The notes beneath the pieces were generated by a model. The model was not told the DNA's origin. It made no database searches and was given only the letters and a program-made list of their open reading frames with translations. This document shows, in pieces, positions 15,540-23,314 of a DNA stretch of 64,000 nucleotides (its first letter is position 1; every line of letters begins with the position of its first letter). Source of the stretch: Sinomonas sp. P10A9 (lineage in GTDB: Bacteria > Actinomycetota > Actinomycetes > Actinomycetales > Micrococcaceae). Location of the stretch: contig NZ_CP163302.1 in the NCBI RefSeq assembly GCF_041022165.1, forward strand, positions 2,108,001-2,172,000. The letters are read 5' to 3'. A program made the translations under genes and the position numbers.

Positions 15540-16541
15540 ATGACCGACCCTCGCCGCGACCACGGCCTCGGCGTCGCGTGCGTGCTGGGAGCCTCGGTGC
15601 TCTGGGGAACCACCGGAACCGCGTCCGCGCTCGCGCCCGCGGTGACTCCGCTCGCGATCGGTGCCGCGTCCATGGGCTTCGGCGGCCTCCTGCTGGCAGC
15701 CACGGCGGGCCGGCAGATCGTGCGGCAGCGCGGTTCGCTCGTGCGTTCTTGGCCGCTCGTCGCTCTCGGGGGCGTCGCGGTGCTCGTGTACGCGCTTGCC
15801 TTCTACACGTCCATGCGGCTCGCCGGAGTCGCCGTGGGCACCGCCGTGTCCATCGCCGGCGCGCCCATCGCAGCCGCTCTGCTCGAGCGCATGGTCGACG
15901 GGCGGCGGCTTTCGGCGCGCTGGGTCGGCGGCGCCCTCCTGGGCATCGCGGGCGCAGCCGTGCTCTGTCTAGCGCGCGGCGCGGTGCCGGGAGGAGCGGA
16001 GTCCGGAGCGGCCGCCCCTGAGCAGACTGTTGCCGGCGTGGCACTCGGGGCCGTGGCCGCCGCCTCCTACGCGCTCTACTCCTTCACGAGCCACCGGATC
16101 ATGCGCGCCGGGGTGACGTCCCGCGCGGCGGTGGGGGCGACGTTCGGCGTCGCCGCCGTAGGACTCCTCGTGGTGCTCGCCCTGACCGGAGGCGCCTTCC
16201 TCACGTCATGGACCCATATCGGTGTGGGTGCCTACCTCGCCCTCGTCCCCATGTTCCTCGGCTATGTCCTGTTCGGCTGGGGCCTCAGCCGCGTGTCTGC
16301 GAGCACTGCGACAACGGTGTCGCTCGCCGAACCGGTCGTTGCCGCCGTGCTCGCCGTCCTCGTGGTGGGGGAGAGGCTTCCACCCGCGGGATGGGCCGGG
16401 ATGGCGCTCATCGTCGCGTGCCTCGCCGTCCTGACGGTGCCGATGCCCTCCTGGATGAGGCCGCGAGGTCGTGCGCCCCGGGACGCGGCCACCACCGGGA
16501 CCGCCGACGCCGCCGTTGCCGTTGTCGCCCCCGAAGGCTAG
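15540..16541 (+). CDS. EamA/DMT-family transporter
   Basis: This 333-residue drug/metabolite transporter has two EamA domains, each of five transmembrane helices (about residues 10-150 and 160-305). The first opens with the typical LGASVLWGTTGTAS, and the second ends with GLSRVSASTATTVSLAEPVVAAVLA. Such proteins export amino acids or other small metabolites, or take them up; the substrate is unknown. The ATG at 15540 is preceded by GGAGG. It is followed after two bases by the PHP gene, so the two are probably co-translated. A structured leader precedes it. Confidence 0.9.
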   Translation: MTDPRRDHGLGVACVLGASVLWGTTGTASALAPAVTPLAIGAASMGFGGLLLAATAGRQIVRQRGSLVRSWPLVALGGVAVLVYALAFYTSMRLAGVAVGTAVSIAGAPIAAALLERMVDGRRLSARWVGGALLGIAGAAVLCLARGAVPGGAESGAAAPEQTVAGVALGAVAAASYALYSFTSHRIMRAGVTSRAAVGATFGVAAVGLLVVLALTGGAFLTSWTHIGVGAYLALVPMFLGYVLFGWGLSRVSASTATTVSLAEPVVAAVLAVLVVGERLPPAGWAGMALIVACLAVLTVPMPSWMRPRGRAPRDAATTGTADAAVAVVAPEG

Positions 16542-16543
16542 CG

Positions 16544-17566
16544 ATGGACCCGGCCGAGGCGCTCCGCGAGATCGCGTTCTGGCTCGAGCGCGAGCAAGCG
16601 GAGGGGTACCGTGTGCGAGCCTTCCGCACCGCCGCCGGGATCGTGGCGGGGATGGCGCCCGACGACGTCGCGGCACGCGCCCGCGACGGCCGTCTCAAGC
16701 GGGTCAAGGGAATCGGCGACCGCACCTTCGCTGTGGTGCGCGAGACGGTCGACGGCGTGGTGCCCGAGTACCTGCGCGAGCTGCGGGCCCGTGCCGAAGC
16801 GCCGCTCGCCGACGGAGGCGGGGAGCTCCATGCGCTCTTGAAGGGTGACCTGCACGCGCACAGCGACTGGTCCGACGGCGGCGCACCGCTGGACGAGATG
16901 GCCCAGGCCGCGCGATGGCTGGGTCGCGACTACCAGGCCCTGACCGACCATTCGCCGAGCCTCACGATCGCGCACGGGCTCGACGCCGAGCGGCTCGCAC
17001 TCCAGCTCGACGCCGTAGCCGAGGCGAACGAGGCGCTCGGTGACGGCTTCAGGCTGCTGACGGGCATCGAGGTCGACATCCTCGAAGACGGGAGCCTGGA
17101 CCAGACGCGCGAGATGCTCGGGCGGCTCGACGTCGTGGTTGCCAGCGTCCACTCGAAGCTGCGGGCGGAGTCGGGACCGATGACGCGGCGCATGCTCTCC
17201 GCCGTCGACGACCCGCACACGGACGTGCTCGGTCACTGCACCGGTCGCCTCGTGCAGGGTTCACGGGGCACGCGGCCCGAATCACAGTTCGACGCAGCAC
17301 AGGTCTTCGCGGCCTGCGCTGAGGCGGGAGTCGCGGTGGAGATCAACTCCCGGCCTGAGCGGCAAGACCCGCCCGACCGGCTCATCCAGATCGCGCTCGA
17401 CGCCGGCTGTCTCTTCAGCATCGACAGCGACGCCCACGCGCCGGGCCAGCTCGACTTCCTCCGCTACGGCGCCGCACGGGCCGAGGCGAATGGCGTGCCT
17501 GCCGAGCGGATCGTCACGACGTGGCCGCTGGAGCGGCTGCTCGACTGGACGAGGCGTCACCGCTAG
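16544..17566 (+). CDS. PHP-domain phosphoesterase with DNA polymerase X-like HhH N-terminus
   Basis: This 340-residue protein combines an N-terminal polymerase-beta-like 8-kDa/helix-hairpin-helix region (about residues 1-95; LKRVKGIGDRTFAVV) with a PHP phosphoesterase domain (about 100-335; GDLHAHSDWSDGG, TDHSPS, GIEVDILEDG, ASVHSKL, NSRPERQDPP, SIDSDAHAPG). The nucleotidyltransferase part of family X polymerases is absent. PHP metal ligands appear intact, so a 3'-5' exonuclease or phosphatase activity on nucleic acid ends is plausible. The gene starts two bases after the EamA stop. Similar stand-alone proteins occur widely in actinobacteria without assigned function. Confidence 0.85.
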   Translation: MDPAEALREIAFWLEREQAEGYRVRAFRTAAGIVAGMAPDDVAARARDGRLKRVKGIGDRTFAVVRETVDGVVPEYLRELRARAEAPLADGGGELHALLKGDLHAHSDWSDGGAPLDEMAQAARWLGRDYQALTDHSPSLTIAHGLDAERLALQLDAVAEANEALGDGFRLLTGIEVDILEDGSLDQTREMLGRLDVVVASVHSKLRAESGPMTRRMLSAVDDPHTDVLGHCTGRLVQGSRGTRPESQFDAAQVFAACAEAGVAVEINSRPERQDPPDRLIQIALDAGCLFSIDSDAHAPGQLDFLRYGAARAEANGVPAERIVTTWPLERLLDWTRRHR

Positions 17567-17569
17567 GTT

Positions 17570-17669
17570 CTAGACCGGTCCAGTCGGCGCCCGCTTCGGG
17601 CCCCGTGCCGTTTCACCCTGCCGAGCTGTGGACTCCGTCACAAAAGAGGCAATATCCGTACCGGTCTAG
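17570..17669. repeat. 10-bp inverted repeat flanking the region upstream of the 58-residue gene
   Basis: CTAGACCGGT (17570-17579) and ACCGGTCTAG (17660-17669) are perfect inverted copies 80 bp apart. The second lies inside a smaller dyad (GTACC-N6-GGTAC, 17658-17673) next to a TACGAT hexamer (17671-17676) that may be the -10 of the next gene. This could be a looped operator or chance. Confidence 0.3.
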
Positions 17670-17708
17670 GTACGATAGTCGGGCAGGCTCAAGGAGGAGA
17701 CTGCCAGG

Positions 17709-17747
17709 GTGACGATCCTGACATCAGAGAAAGCATGTGACTCATGA
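17709..17747 (+). CDS. 12-codon upstream ORF coupled to the 58-residue gene
   Basis: A GTG preceded by AAGGAGGAG (17691-17699) opens a 12-residue frame whose TGA overlaps the ATG of the next gene (ATGA, 17744-17747). The Shine-Dalgarno is far better than the one directly before the 58-residue gene, so translation of the small protein may depend on this leader. The peptide shows no run of one amino acid. Confidence 0.35.
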   Translation: MTILTSEKACDS

Positions 17748-17920
17748 CCGTTGACTCCCACTCCGTGTCCCTCAAGATCTGGGATCCCGCCACCGTGGAC
17801 CACGCTCTCGAAGAGGCCATCTCCCACGTGTCGGCCAAGGCCGGCGCCCACCGCGACCACGTCAAGGTGACCCGCAGCGGCCCCGACGTCTTCACGGTCC
17901 ACGTCGGCGACCTCGCCTGA
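17744..17920 (+). CDS. Small conserved-looking 58-residue protein, unknown function
   Basis: The ORF runs from ATG 17744 to TGA 17918-17920. The sequence (start MTVDSHSVSLKIWDPATVDH, end FTVHVGDLA) has balanced composition and strong third-position GC, and is followed directly by a strong terminator, all of which argue for a real gene. A pattern of beta strand, helix and two strands is likely (compact alpha/beta fold). There is no signal peptide, membrane segment or Cys. I do not recognise the family. Confidence 0.72.
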   Translation: MTVDSHSVSLKIWDPATVDHALEEAISHVSAKAGAHRDHVKVTRSGPDVFTVHVGDLA

Positions 17921-17942
17921 CCGGACGCACCAACAGCTTTCC

Positions 17943-17977
17943 AGGGCGCCGCTCCAGCTTTGCTGGGGCGGCGCCCT
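17943..17977 (+). terminator. Terminator after the 58-residue gene, 16-bp stem
   Basis: Arms 17943-17958 and 17962-17977 pair over 16 bp with one G-U wobble and a TTT loop, followed by a weak T-rich tail (CTGTCTTTG). Confidence 0.8.
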
Positions 17978-18055
17978 CTGTCTTTGCGCTCGTTCCTGTG
18001 AGGGGCGGGTCCAAAGGCACTTCCCTGGGCTGGCGAGTGGGCGCAGGGTTGCCCC

Positions 18056-19111
18056 ATGGCCGGTCCAGCGGGGGATGGCGGCGCACGACGGCGCAGGGTC
18101 CGCTCGCGCGTGCTGCTCGCCGCCGTCGTTCTCGTGGTGGTGGTCGGGGCCGTAGTGGCAACCTTCCTGCTCATGTCACCGCGGGCCACGCCGCCCGCGG
18201 GAAGCCCGAGTCCCACGCCAACCGCGTCGGCCAGCGAGACGGTTTCCTCCAGCCCGTCGGCGACACTTCCCCCACTGGCGTCCGGGGCCATGAACATCCT
18301 CGTCCTGGGCAGTGACATCCGAGGGAACGCCCGCGATGCCGTGGCCCGCCAGGAAGCCGGTGGCGGGGTCGTCGACCAGCGCTCGGACATGATCATGCTG
18401 ATCCACGTCCCCGCCGACCGCTCCCGGGTCTTCGGCATCTCGATCATGCGCGACACATGGGTCACGATCGCCGGGCACGGCCAGGCGAAGGTCAATGCCG
18501 CACTGGCTCTGGGCGGCCCGAGGCTCGCAGCGGACACGGTCGCTGCAATGCTTTCGACCCGGATCGACCATTACGCGATGCTCGACTTCGACGGGTTCAA
18601 GGCCATCACCGACGCGCTCGGCGGCGTCGACGTCAACGTCCCGCTCGCGTTCACGGCCACGTTCGACACGCACCACGCCTTCGCCCAGGGCTTGAATCAT
18701 CTGGATGGGCAGGCCGCGCTCGAATTCGTACGCGAGCGCTACGCCTTCGCCGACGGCGACTACCAGCGTGTGCGCGACCAGCAGGCGTTCGTCCGTTCCC
18801 TCGTGGCACAGCTGCTGACCACCGGCCGGGTGCGCGGACCGGCCGAGGCGATGGGCGCCGTCGCCCTCGCTTCGCCGTACGTGATCACGGATCCAGGCCT
18901 CGATGCCACCGGGATCGCGGCACTCGGCTACGGCCTGCGCGGGATCGATCCGGCAGCGGACGTCTTCTTCACGCTGCCGACGGCGGGCACCGGCACCTCT
19001 GCGGACGGGCAGTCGATTGTAGTGCCGGACGACGCGGGGATCGCCGAGGTCGCAGCGGCGTTGGCCCGAGACGACCTCGGCGGGTACGCGGCAGCCCACG
19101 GGCTCGGATAG
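18056..19111 (+). CDS. LytR-CpsA-Psr (LCP) family protein
   Basis: LCP proteins attach phosphate-linked glycopolymers such as teichoic acid or arabinogalactan to peptidoglycan outside the membrane. This 351-residue member has a short basic N-terminus, one transmembrane helix (about 18-42), a Ser/Pro/Thr linker, and an LCP domain with LGSDIRGN, RSDMIMLIHV, SIMRDTWV, KVNAALALGG and RERYAFADGDYQRVRDQQ. It lacks the LytR C-terminal domain present in the second LCP protein at 46.4-47.9 kb. It stands alone between a terminator and the UvrA-like gene. Confidence 0.9.
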   Translation: MAGPAGDGGARRRRVRSRVLLAAVVLVVVVGAVVATFLLMSPRATPPAGSPSPTPTASASETVSSSPSATLPPLASGAMNILVLGSDIRGNARDAVARQEAGGGVVDQRSDMIMLIHVPADRSRVFGISIMRDTWVTIAGHGQAKVNAALALGGPRLAADTVAAMLSTRIDHYAMLDFDGFKAITDALGGVDVNVPLAFTATFDTHHAFAQGLNHLDGQAALEFVRERYAFADGDYQRVRDQQAFVRSLVAQLLTTGRVRGPAEAMGAVALASPYVITDPGLDATGIAALGYGLRGIDPAADVFFTLPTAGTGTSADGQSIVVPDDAGIAEVAAALARDDLGGYAAAHGLG

Positions 19112-19135
19112 TCGGCCCCGCCTAGACTGGGCGCC

Positions 19136-21478
19136 ATGCATGCTGCCGACAGCCATGATGTGATCCGCATCCAGGGTGCTCGCGAGAACAACCTCAAGGA
19201 CGTGAGCCTCGAGCTCCCGAAGAGGCGCCTGACCGTCTTCACCGGGGTCTCCGGCTCGGGCAAGAGCTCGCTCGTGTTCGCCACCATCGCGGCCGAGTCG
19301 CAGCGGATGATCAATGAGACCTACTCGACGTTCGTCCAGGGCTTCATGCCGACCATGGCCCGCCCCGACGTCGACCTGCTCGAGGGGCTCACGACGGCGA
19401 TCATCGTGGACCAGGAGCGCATGGGAGCGAACGTGCGCTCGACGGTGGGCACCGTCACGGACGCGAACGCGATGCTGCGGATGCTCTTCAGCCGCCTGGG
19501 CCAGCCGCACATCGGCTCGCCCCAGGCTTTTTCGTTCAACGTGCCGTCCGTCAGCGGCGCCGGGTCGATCAGGACCGCGTCCGGCAAGACCGAGAAGCGC
19601 TCCTTCAGCATCACGGGCGGCATGTGTCCCCGGTGCGAGGGCACAGGCTCGGTCAGCGACTTCGACTTCACGGCACTGTATGACGCCACCAAGTCCCTCG
19701 CCGGGGGTGCGCTTCTGGTCCCCGGCTACAGCATGGACGGCTGGTATGGGCGGATCTTCGCCGGCTCGGGATACTTCGACATGGACAAGCCGATCGGCGA
19801 GTTCACGGAGAGGGAGCTGAACGACCTCCTGTTCAGGGAGCCGACCAAGATCAAGGTCGAGGGCATCAACCTCACCTACGAGGGCCTCATCCCGAAGATC
19901 CAGAAGTCGATGCTGTCCAAGGACAAGGAGGCGATGCAGCCCCACATCCGCGCCTTCGTGGAGCGAGCGATCACGTTCCAGTCGTGTCCCGAGTGCGGTG
20001 GGACACGGCTCGCCGCGCCCGCCCGCTCGTCGAAGATCAGGGGAGTGAGCATCGCCGACGTGTGCGCGATGCAGATCAGCGACCTCGCGGGGTGGGTCCG
20101 CGGCCTCGACGAGCCCTCCGTTGGCCCGCTCGTGGGCGGGCTCCAGCATCTACTCGATTCGTTCGTGGGCATCGGACTCGGATACCTGTCCCTCGATCGC
20201 GCGTCCGGCACGCTCTCGGGCGGCGAGGCGCAGCGGACCAAGATGATCCGGCACCTCGGCTCGTCCCTCACGGATGTCACGTACGTCTTCGACGAGCCGA
20301 CGATCGGCCTCCACCCGCACGACATCCAGCGCATGAACGAGTTGCTCCTCCGGCTGCGGGACAAAGGGAACACGGTCCTCGTCGTCGAGCACAAGCCGGA
20401 GGCGATCGCGATCGCTGACCACGTCGTCGACCTCGGCCCCGGGGCCGGCACGGGAGGCGGGATGATCTGCTTTGAGGGCACGGTGGAGGCACTGCGGGGG
20501 AGCGGCACCCTCACAGGACGGCACCTCGACGACCGGGCCCGTCTCAAGGGCAGCGTGCGCAGCCCGAAGGGCTCCCTCGAGGTGCGCGGCGCGTCGGCGA
20601 ACAACCTCAAGGAGGTCGACGTCGATATCCCGCTCGGCGTCCTGACGGTCGTCACGGGCGTGGCTGGCTCGGGGAAGAGCTCCCTGATCCACGGGTCGGT
20701 GGCGCCGCGGCAGGACGTCGTCGTGATCGACCAGGGCGCCATCAAGGGCTCGCGCCGCAGCAACCCGGCGACGTACTCCGGGCTCCTCGAACCGGTCCGC
20801 AAGGCGTTCGCGAAGGCGAACAGCGTCAAGCCCGCACTGTTCAGCGCGAACTCCGAGGGCGCGTGCCCGGTGTGCAACGGCGCAGGCGTGATCTACACCG
20901 AGCTTGGGTTCATGGACACGGTGTCCACCCCGTGCGAGGAGTGCGAGGGCAAGCGCTACCAGCCGGCGGTCCTCGAGTACCGGCTCAACGGGCGCGACAT
21001 TGCAGAGGTCCTCGCGATGCCGGTCACCGAGGCCGCGGCCTTCTTCGCCGAGGACGAGTCGGCGATCCCCGGGGCGCACAGGATCCTTGCGAGAATGGCC
21101 GACGTCGGCCTCGGCTACCTCGCGCTCGGCCAGCCCCTCACGACTCTCTCGGGCGGAGAGCGGCAGCGCCTCAAGCTCGCGACGCAGATGGGGGAGAGGG
21201 GCGGCATCTATGTCCTCGACGAGCCCACCACTGGTCTCCATCTGGCCGATGTCGAGCAGCTTCTGGGCCTCCTCGATCGGCTCGTGGACTCGGGCAAGTC
21301 CGTCATTGTCATTGAGCATAACCAGGCCGTCATGGCGCACGCGGACTGGATCATCGACCTCGGGCCAGGGGCCGGGCACGACGGCGGTCGGGTCGTCTTC
21401 GAGGGCACGCCGGCGGGTCTCGTGGCTGGGCGGGCGACGCTGACGGGGGAGCACCTCGCGAAGTACGTCCGCGCGTGA
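19136..21478 (+). CDS. Short UvrA paralogue (excinuclease-like ABC ATPase)
   Basis: This 780-residue protein has two UvrA-type ABC ATPase halves: Walker A GVSGSGKSS and GVAGSGKSS, signatures LSGGEAQR and LSGGERQR, Walker B FDEPTIGLH and LDEPTTGLH, and CxxC zinc modules (CPRCEGTG, CPECGGTR, CPVCNGAG, CEECEGK). At 780 rather than about 950 residues it lacks room for the full UvrB-binding and insertion domains, like UvrA2/DrrC-type proteins linked to drug or DNA-adduct tolerance. The ATG lies seven bases after TAGACT (19123-19128), suggesting a leaderless transcript. It is probably not the main repair UvrA. Confidence 0.9.
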   Translation: MHAADSHDVIRIQGARENNLKDVSLELPKRRLTVFTGVSGSGKSSLVFATIAAESQRMINETYSTFVQGFMPTMARPDVDLLEGLTTAIIVDQERMGANVRSTVGTVTDANAMLRMLFSRLGQPHIGSPQAFSFNVPSVSGAGSIRTASGKTEKRSFSITGGMCPRCEGTGSVSDFDFTALYDATKSLAGGALLVPGYSMDGWYGRIFAGSGYFDMDKPIGEFTERELNDLLFREPTKIKVEGINLTYEGLIPKIQKSMLSKDKEAMQPHIRAFVERAITFQSCPECGGTRLAAPARSSKIRGVSIADVCAMQISDLAGWVRGLDEPSVGPLVGGLQHLLDSFVGIGLGYLSLDRASGTLSGGEAQRTKMIRHLGSSLTDVTYVFDEPTIGLHPHDIQRMNELLLRLRDKGNTVLVVEHKPEAIAIADHVVDLGPGAGTGGGMICFEGTVEALRGSGTLTGRHLDDRARLKGSVRSPKGSLEVRGASANNLKEVDVDIPLGVLTVVTGVAGSGKSSLIHGSVAPRQDVVVIDQGAIKGSRRSNPATYSGLLEPVRKAFAKANSVKPALFSANSEGACPVCNGAGVIYTELGFMDTVSTPCEECEGKRYQPAVLEYRLNGRDIAEVLAMPVTEAAAFFAEDESAIPGAHRILARMADVGLGYLALGQPLTTLSGGERQRLKLATQMGERGGIYVLDEPTTGLHLADVEQLLGLLDRLVDSGKSVIVIEHNQAVMAHADWIIDLGPGAGHDGGRVVFEGTPAGLVAGRATLTGEHLAKYVRA

Positions 21479-21648
21479 TCGGTGCGGAAGAGCCGGCGCG
21501 GCGGCCTGCCTGCGACAGGTAGTCCGGAGCCGGCTCCAGAGGGGCGTACTCCCGAAGCAGTCCCGCAGGGCGCAGGCGCCATTCGCCTTGCGGGGGTGCC
21601 GGGGCGTCCCCTTCCCGTACTGCTGGCAGAGGCGATAGACCCCAGGAC

Positions 21649-22089
21649 CTATCGGCCCGTCACCGCGCGCTGCACGAAGGCCAGGACTGCCATCGTGAGG
21701 AAGAGGATGCCGGCCGCGATGATCCAGCCGAGACCGGCGTTCCTTGCTAGGCCGAGCATCCCTCCCGTGGCGGCGAAGAAGAGGGTGACGTAGCCGATGA
21801 CCATCCACCGCGTCTTACGGAAGTCAATCTTGAGGACGTAGTCAAGCAGCGCCTCGACCAGGAGCCAGGCCAGCATGAGCGCGATCTGGACGTAGTACAG
21901 CCAAGGCCGATTCAGGGCCGGGGCCGAGGCAAGCAGATACAGGAGCGGGATCGCGAGGACGAACTCGAAGTACCCGATCCAATGACCGATGCGCGAAGCG
22001 CCCGACAGCCTCGTCACGAACACCGCGATGGCGGATGCATAGAACGTGACGGCGACCACCGCACCCCGCAGATCCGTGGCTCGTAACAC
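21649..22089 (-). CDS. Hypothetical membrane protein
   Basis: This is a protein of about 146 residues with four predicted transmembrane helices (VAVTFYASAIAVFV, FVLAIPLLYLLA, YVQIALMLAWLLVE, VIGYVTLFFAATGG) and a fifth at the C-terminus. I start it at the GTG at 22089; an upstream ATG at 22167 would add 26 residues that do not look like coding sequence. I recognise no family. It is isolated: 170 bp from the UvrA-like gene and next to the gene-poor dif region. Confidence 0.6.
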   Translation of the reverse strand: MLRATDLRGAVVAVTFYASAIAVFVTRLSGASRIGHWIGYFEFVLAIPLLYLLASAPALNRPWLYYVQIALMLAWLLVEALLDYVLKIDFRKTRWMVIGYVTLFFAATGGMLGLARNAGLGWIIAAGILFLTMAVLAFVQRAVTGR

Positions 22090-22344
22090 GCACCCAGTTT
22101 CTGCTGGGCCAGTCTGGACGCCTAGGGGATTGAGTCCGTACAGGTCTCTGAGGCGGCATGGCGGCACAGAGACGGCCCCTCATTCCGACTTCCCGAAGGC
22201 TACCGCACCTCCTACAGCCGACTGGGCAAGCTCCAGACGCCTCGCACGGGTCGGGACACCTGCACCATCGGCAGGTGACCTGCGAAGACGCTGGAATCGC
22301 GCCGGGAAGGGAGCTCTCGCATCAGACGGAACCCCCGTTGGTTA

Positions 22345-22372
22345 ACCGCCGATAATCGACATTATGTCAAGT
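22345..22372 (+). other. dif: Putative chromosomal dif site (XerC/XerD)
   Basis: The 24 bases at 22349-22372 (CCGATAAT, CG, ACATTATGTCAAGT) match the core and XerD arm of the actinobacterial dif consensus as I remember it, apart from the variable centre. Only the outer four bases of the XerC side differ. The site lies in an intergenic stretch where gene orientation switches from mostly + (left) to mostly - (right). XerC/XerD acting with FtsK would resolve chromosome dimers here. The call rests on remembered consensus, not on a search. Confidence 0.75.
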
Positions 22373-22453
22373 AATCCGGAGAGGGGGCTCCCCTGCCTTT
22401 GCCCGGCATATCCCCGGCCAGGCGAGAGCGCCAGGAGCTCCCGGCGCCACCGC

Positions 22454-22496
22454 GCGAGAGGCGGCACATTTCTCCAGAGGAACCTCTCGCCTTTTT
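22454..22496 (+). terminator. Hairpin with T-run in the dif region
   Basis: GCGAGAGG (22454-22461) pairs with CCTCTCGC (22483-22490) and is followed by TTTTT (22492-22496). The loop is long (21 nt). It has the form of an intrinsic terminator but no gene feeds it on the + strand now. Confidence 0.4.
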
Positions 22497-22567
22497 CGGG
22501 CTCTCGGTATGCCCAGATGGCCTCGGCCCTGGTCAGTTATGTCAACTAGGCGGTCCCCGGCCGGTGT

Positions 22568-22847
22568 GAGAACCTGTTCGATTCCGACCGCTCTGCTGCA
22601 CCTCGACGCGTCCGGGCCTGTCTGTCGGCGCGCGGCGCCCGCGGGCAGTCGCTCGGCATCGCGGTCGCCAAATGGCTCGGCACCCTGGCGCCCACCGGCC
22701 AATTCGGGACCCTCTCCCCCTCGCAATTCATCCTCTGCATTGGGCTTGCTGTGCTCGGCGTTCGACCTCACCTACGTCGGGCTCCTGGCCCGAGTCCGCC
22801 GCGCAGAGACCGCCCGCGGCGCCTGGGAAGACGGTTCGATAGGCTGA
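22568..22847 (+). pseudogene. Frameshifted remnant of a small membrane-protein gene
   Basis: One frame reads RGQSLGIAVAKWLGTLAP, then TGQFGTLSPSQFILCIGLAVLG up to about 22760; coding-like sequence then continues in another frame as FDLTYVGLLARVRRAETARG to a TGA at 22845-22847. Together they make one continuous amphipathic and transmembrane segment, as if a single indel near 22760 broke a gene. No good start codon is left; the 5' end fades near the TTATGTCAA half-site. The original function is unknown. Confidence 0.5.
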
Positions 22848-22852
22848 GCCGC

Positions 22853-23251
22853 ATGCCGACGTCGCCCACGCCCTATGTCTCCTTTCCCGGTACGGCCCGT
22901 GAAGCACTCGAGTTCTACCGGGACGTGTTCGGCGGCGACCTCACGCTCCATACGCGCGCGGACTTCGGATCCGCTGATGAACCGCTCGAGGCCGTCGCCC
23001 ACGGCATCCTGAGTGGCCCGGTGCAACTGTTCGGCGCCGATGCCGATGGCACTGCGCCAAGCCCGCACTGCGAGGGCATCATGTTCAGTCTGCTAGGGGC
23101 GTCGGACGCGGAGACGCTCACGGGCTGGTTTGCACGGCTCTCCGAGGGCGGACGCGTCGTTGACGACCTCCGTTCGCGTCCCTGGGGTGCCTCCGACGGT
23201 CAAGTGGTCGACAAGTACGGGCTGCACTGGCTCATCGGATTCGAGCACTAG
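22853..23251 (+). CDS. VOC/PhnB-like glyoxalase-superfamily protein
   Basis: This 132-residue vicinal-oxygen-chelate fold protein is of the PhnB-like subgroup: YVSFPGTAREALEFYRDVFGG at the start, DKYGLHWLI at the end. Family members bind or isomerise small molecules, but PhnB-like proteins mostly lack an assigned reaction. The ATG at 22853 lies seven bases after TAGGCT (22840-22845), so the transcript is probably leaderless. The gene is convergent with the ECF sigma gene. VOC and YCII proteins are both frequent neighbours of ECF sigma factors of this type. Confidence 0.85.
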   Translation: MPTSPTPYVSFPGTAREALEFYRDVFGGDLTLHTRADFGSADEPLEAVAHGILSGPVQLFGADADGTAPSPHCEGIMFSLLGASDAETLTGWFARLSEGGRVVDDLRSRPWGASDGQVVDKYGLHWLIGFEH

Positions 23252-23314
23252 TTCCTTGTCCTGCAGCCCGGCTCGGTGCTGGTGGCGGCGACGGGCCGGC
23301 GCTCCGCCCGTCGG

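Larger units (their letters stand above)
22090..22852. other. Gene-poor 760-bp stretch around the putative dif site
   Basis: No intact gene is visible. In order it holds: unremarkable DNA to 22340; the dif-like site (22345-22372); a hairpin with T-run (22454-22496); a lone TTATGTCAA half-site (22537-22545); and a frameshifted membrane-protein remnant (22568-22847). ORFs that can be drawn here have poor composition. Confidence 0.6.

Noticed and set aside
18176..20149. A 657-codon frame antisense to the LCP and UvrA-like genes
   Set aside because: No recognisable domain, and both sense genes have complete motifs.
22570..22590. GTTCGATTCC resembling a tRNA T-loop
   Set aside because: The flanking bases cannot form the T stem and no anticodon or acceptor arms are found.
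22509..22847. A 112-codon + strand ORF near dif
   Set aside because: The 5' two thirds are not protein-like; only its last part, joined to another frame, looks coding, so I describe a pseudogene instead.
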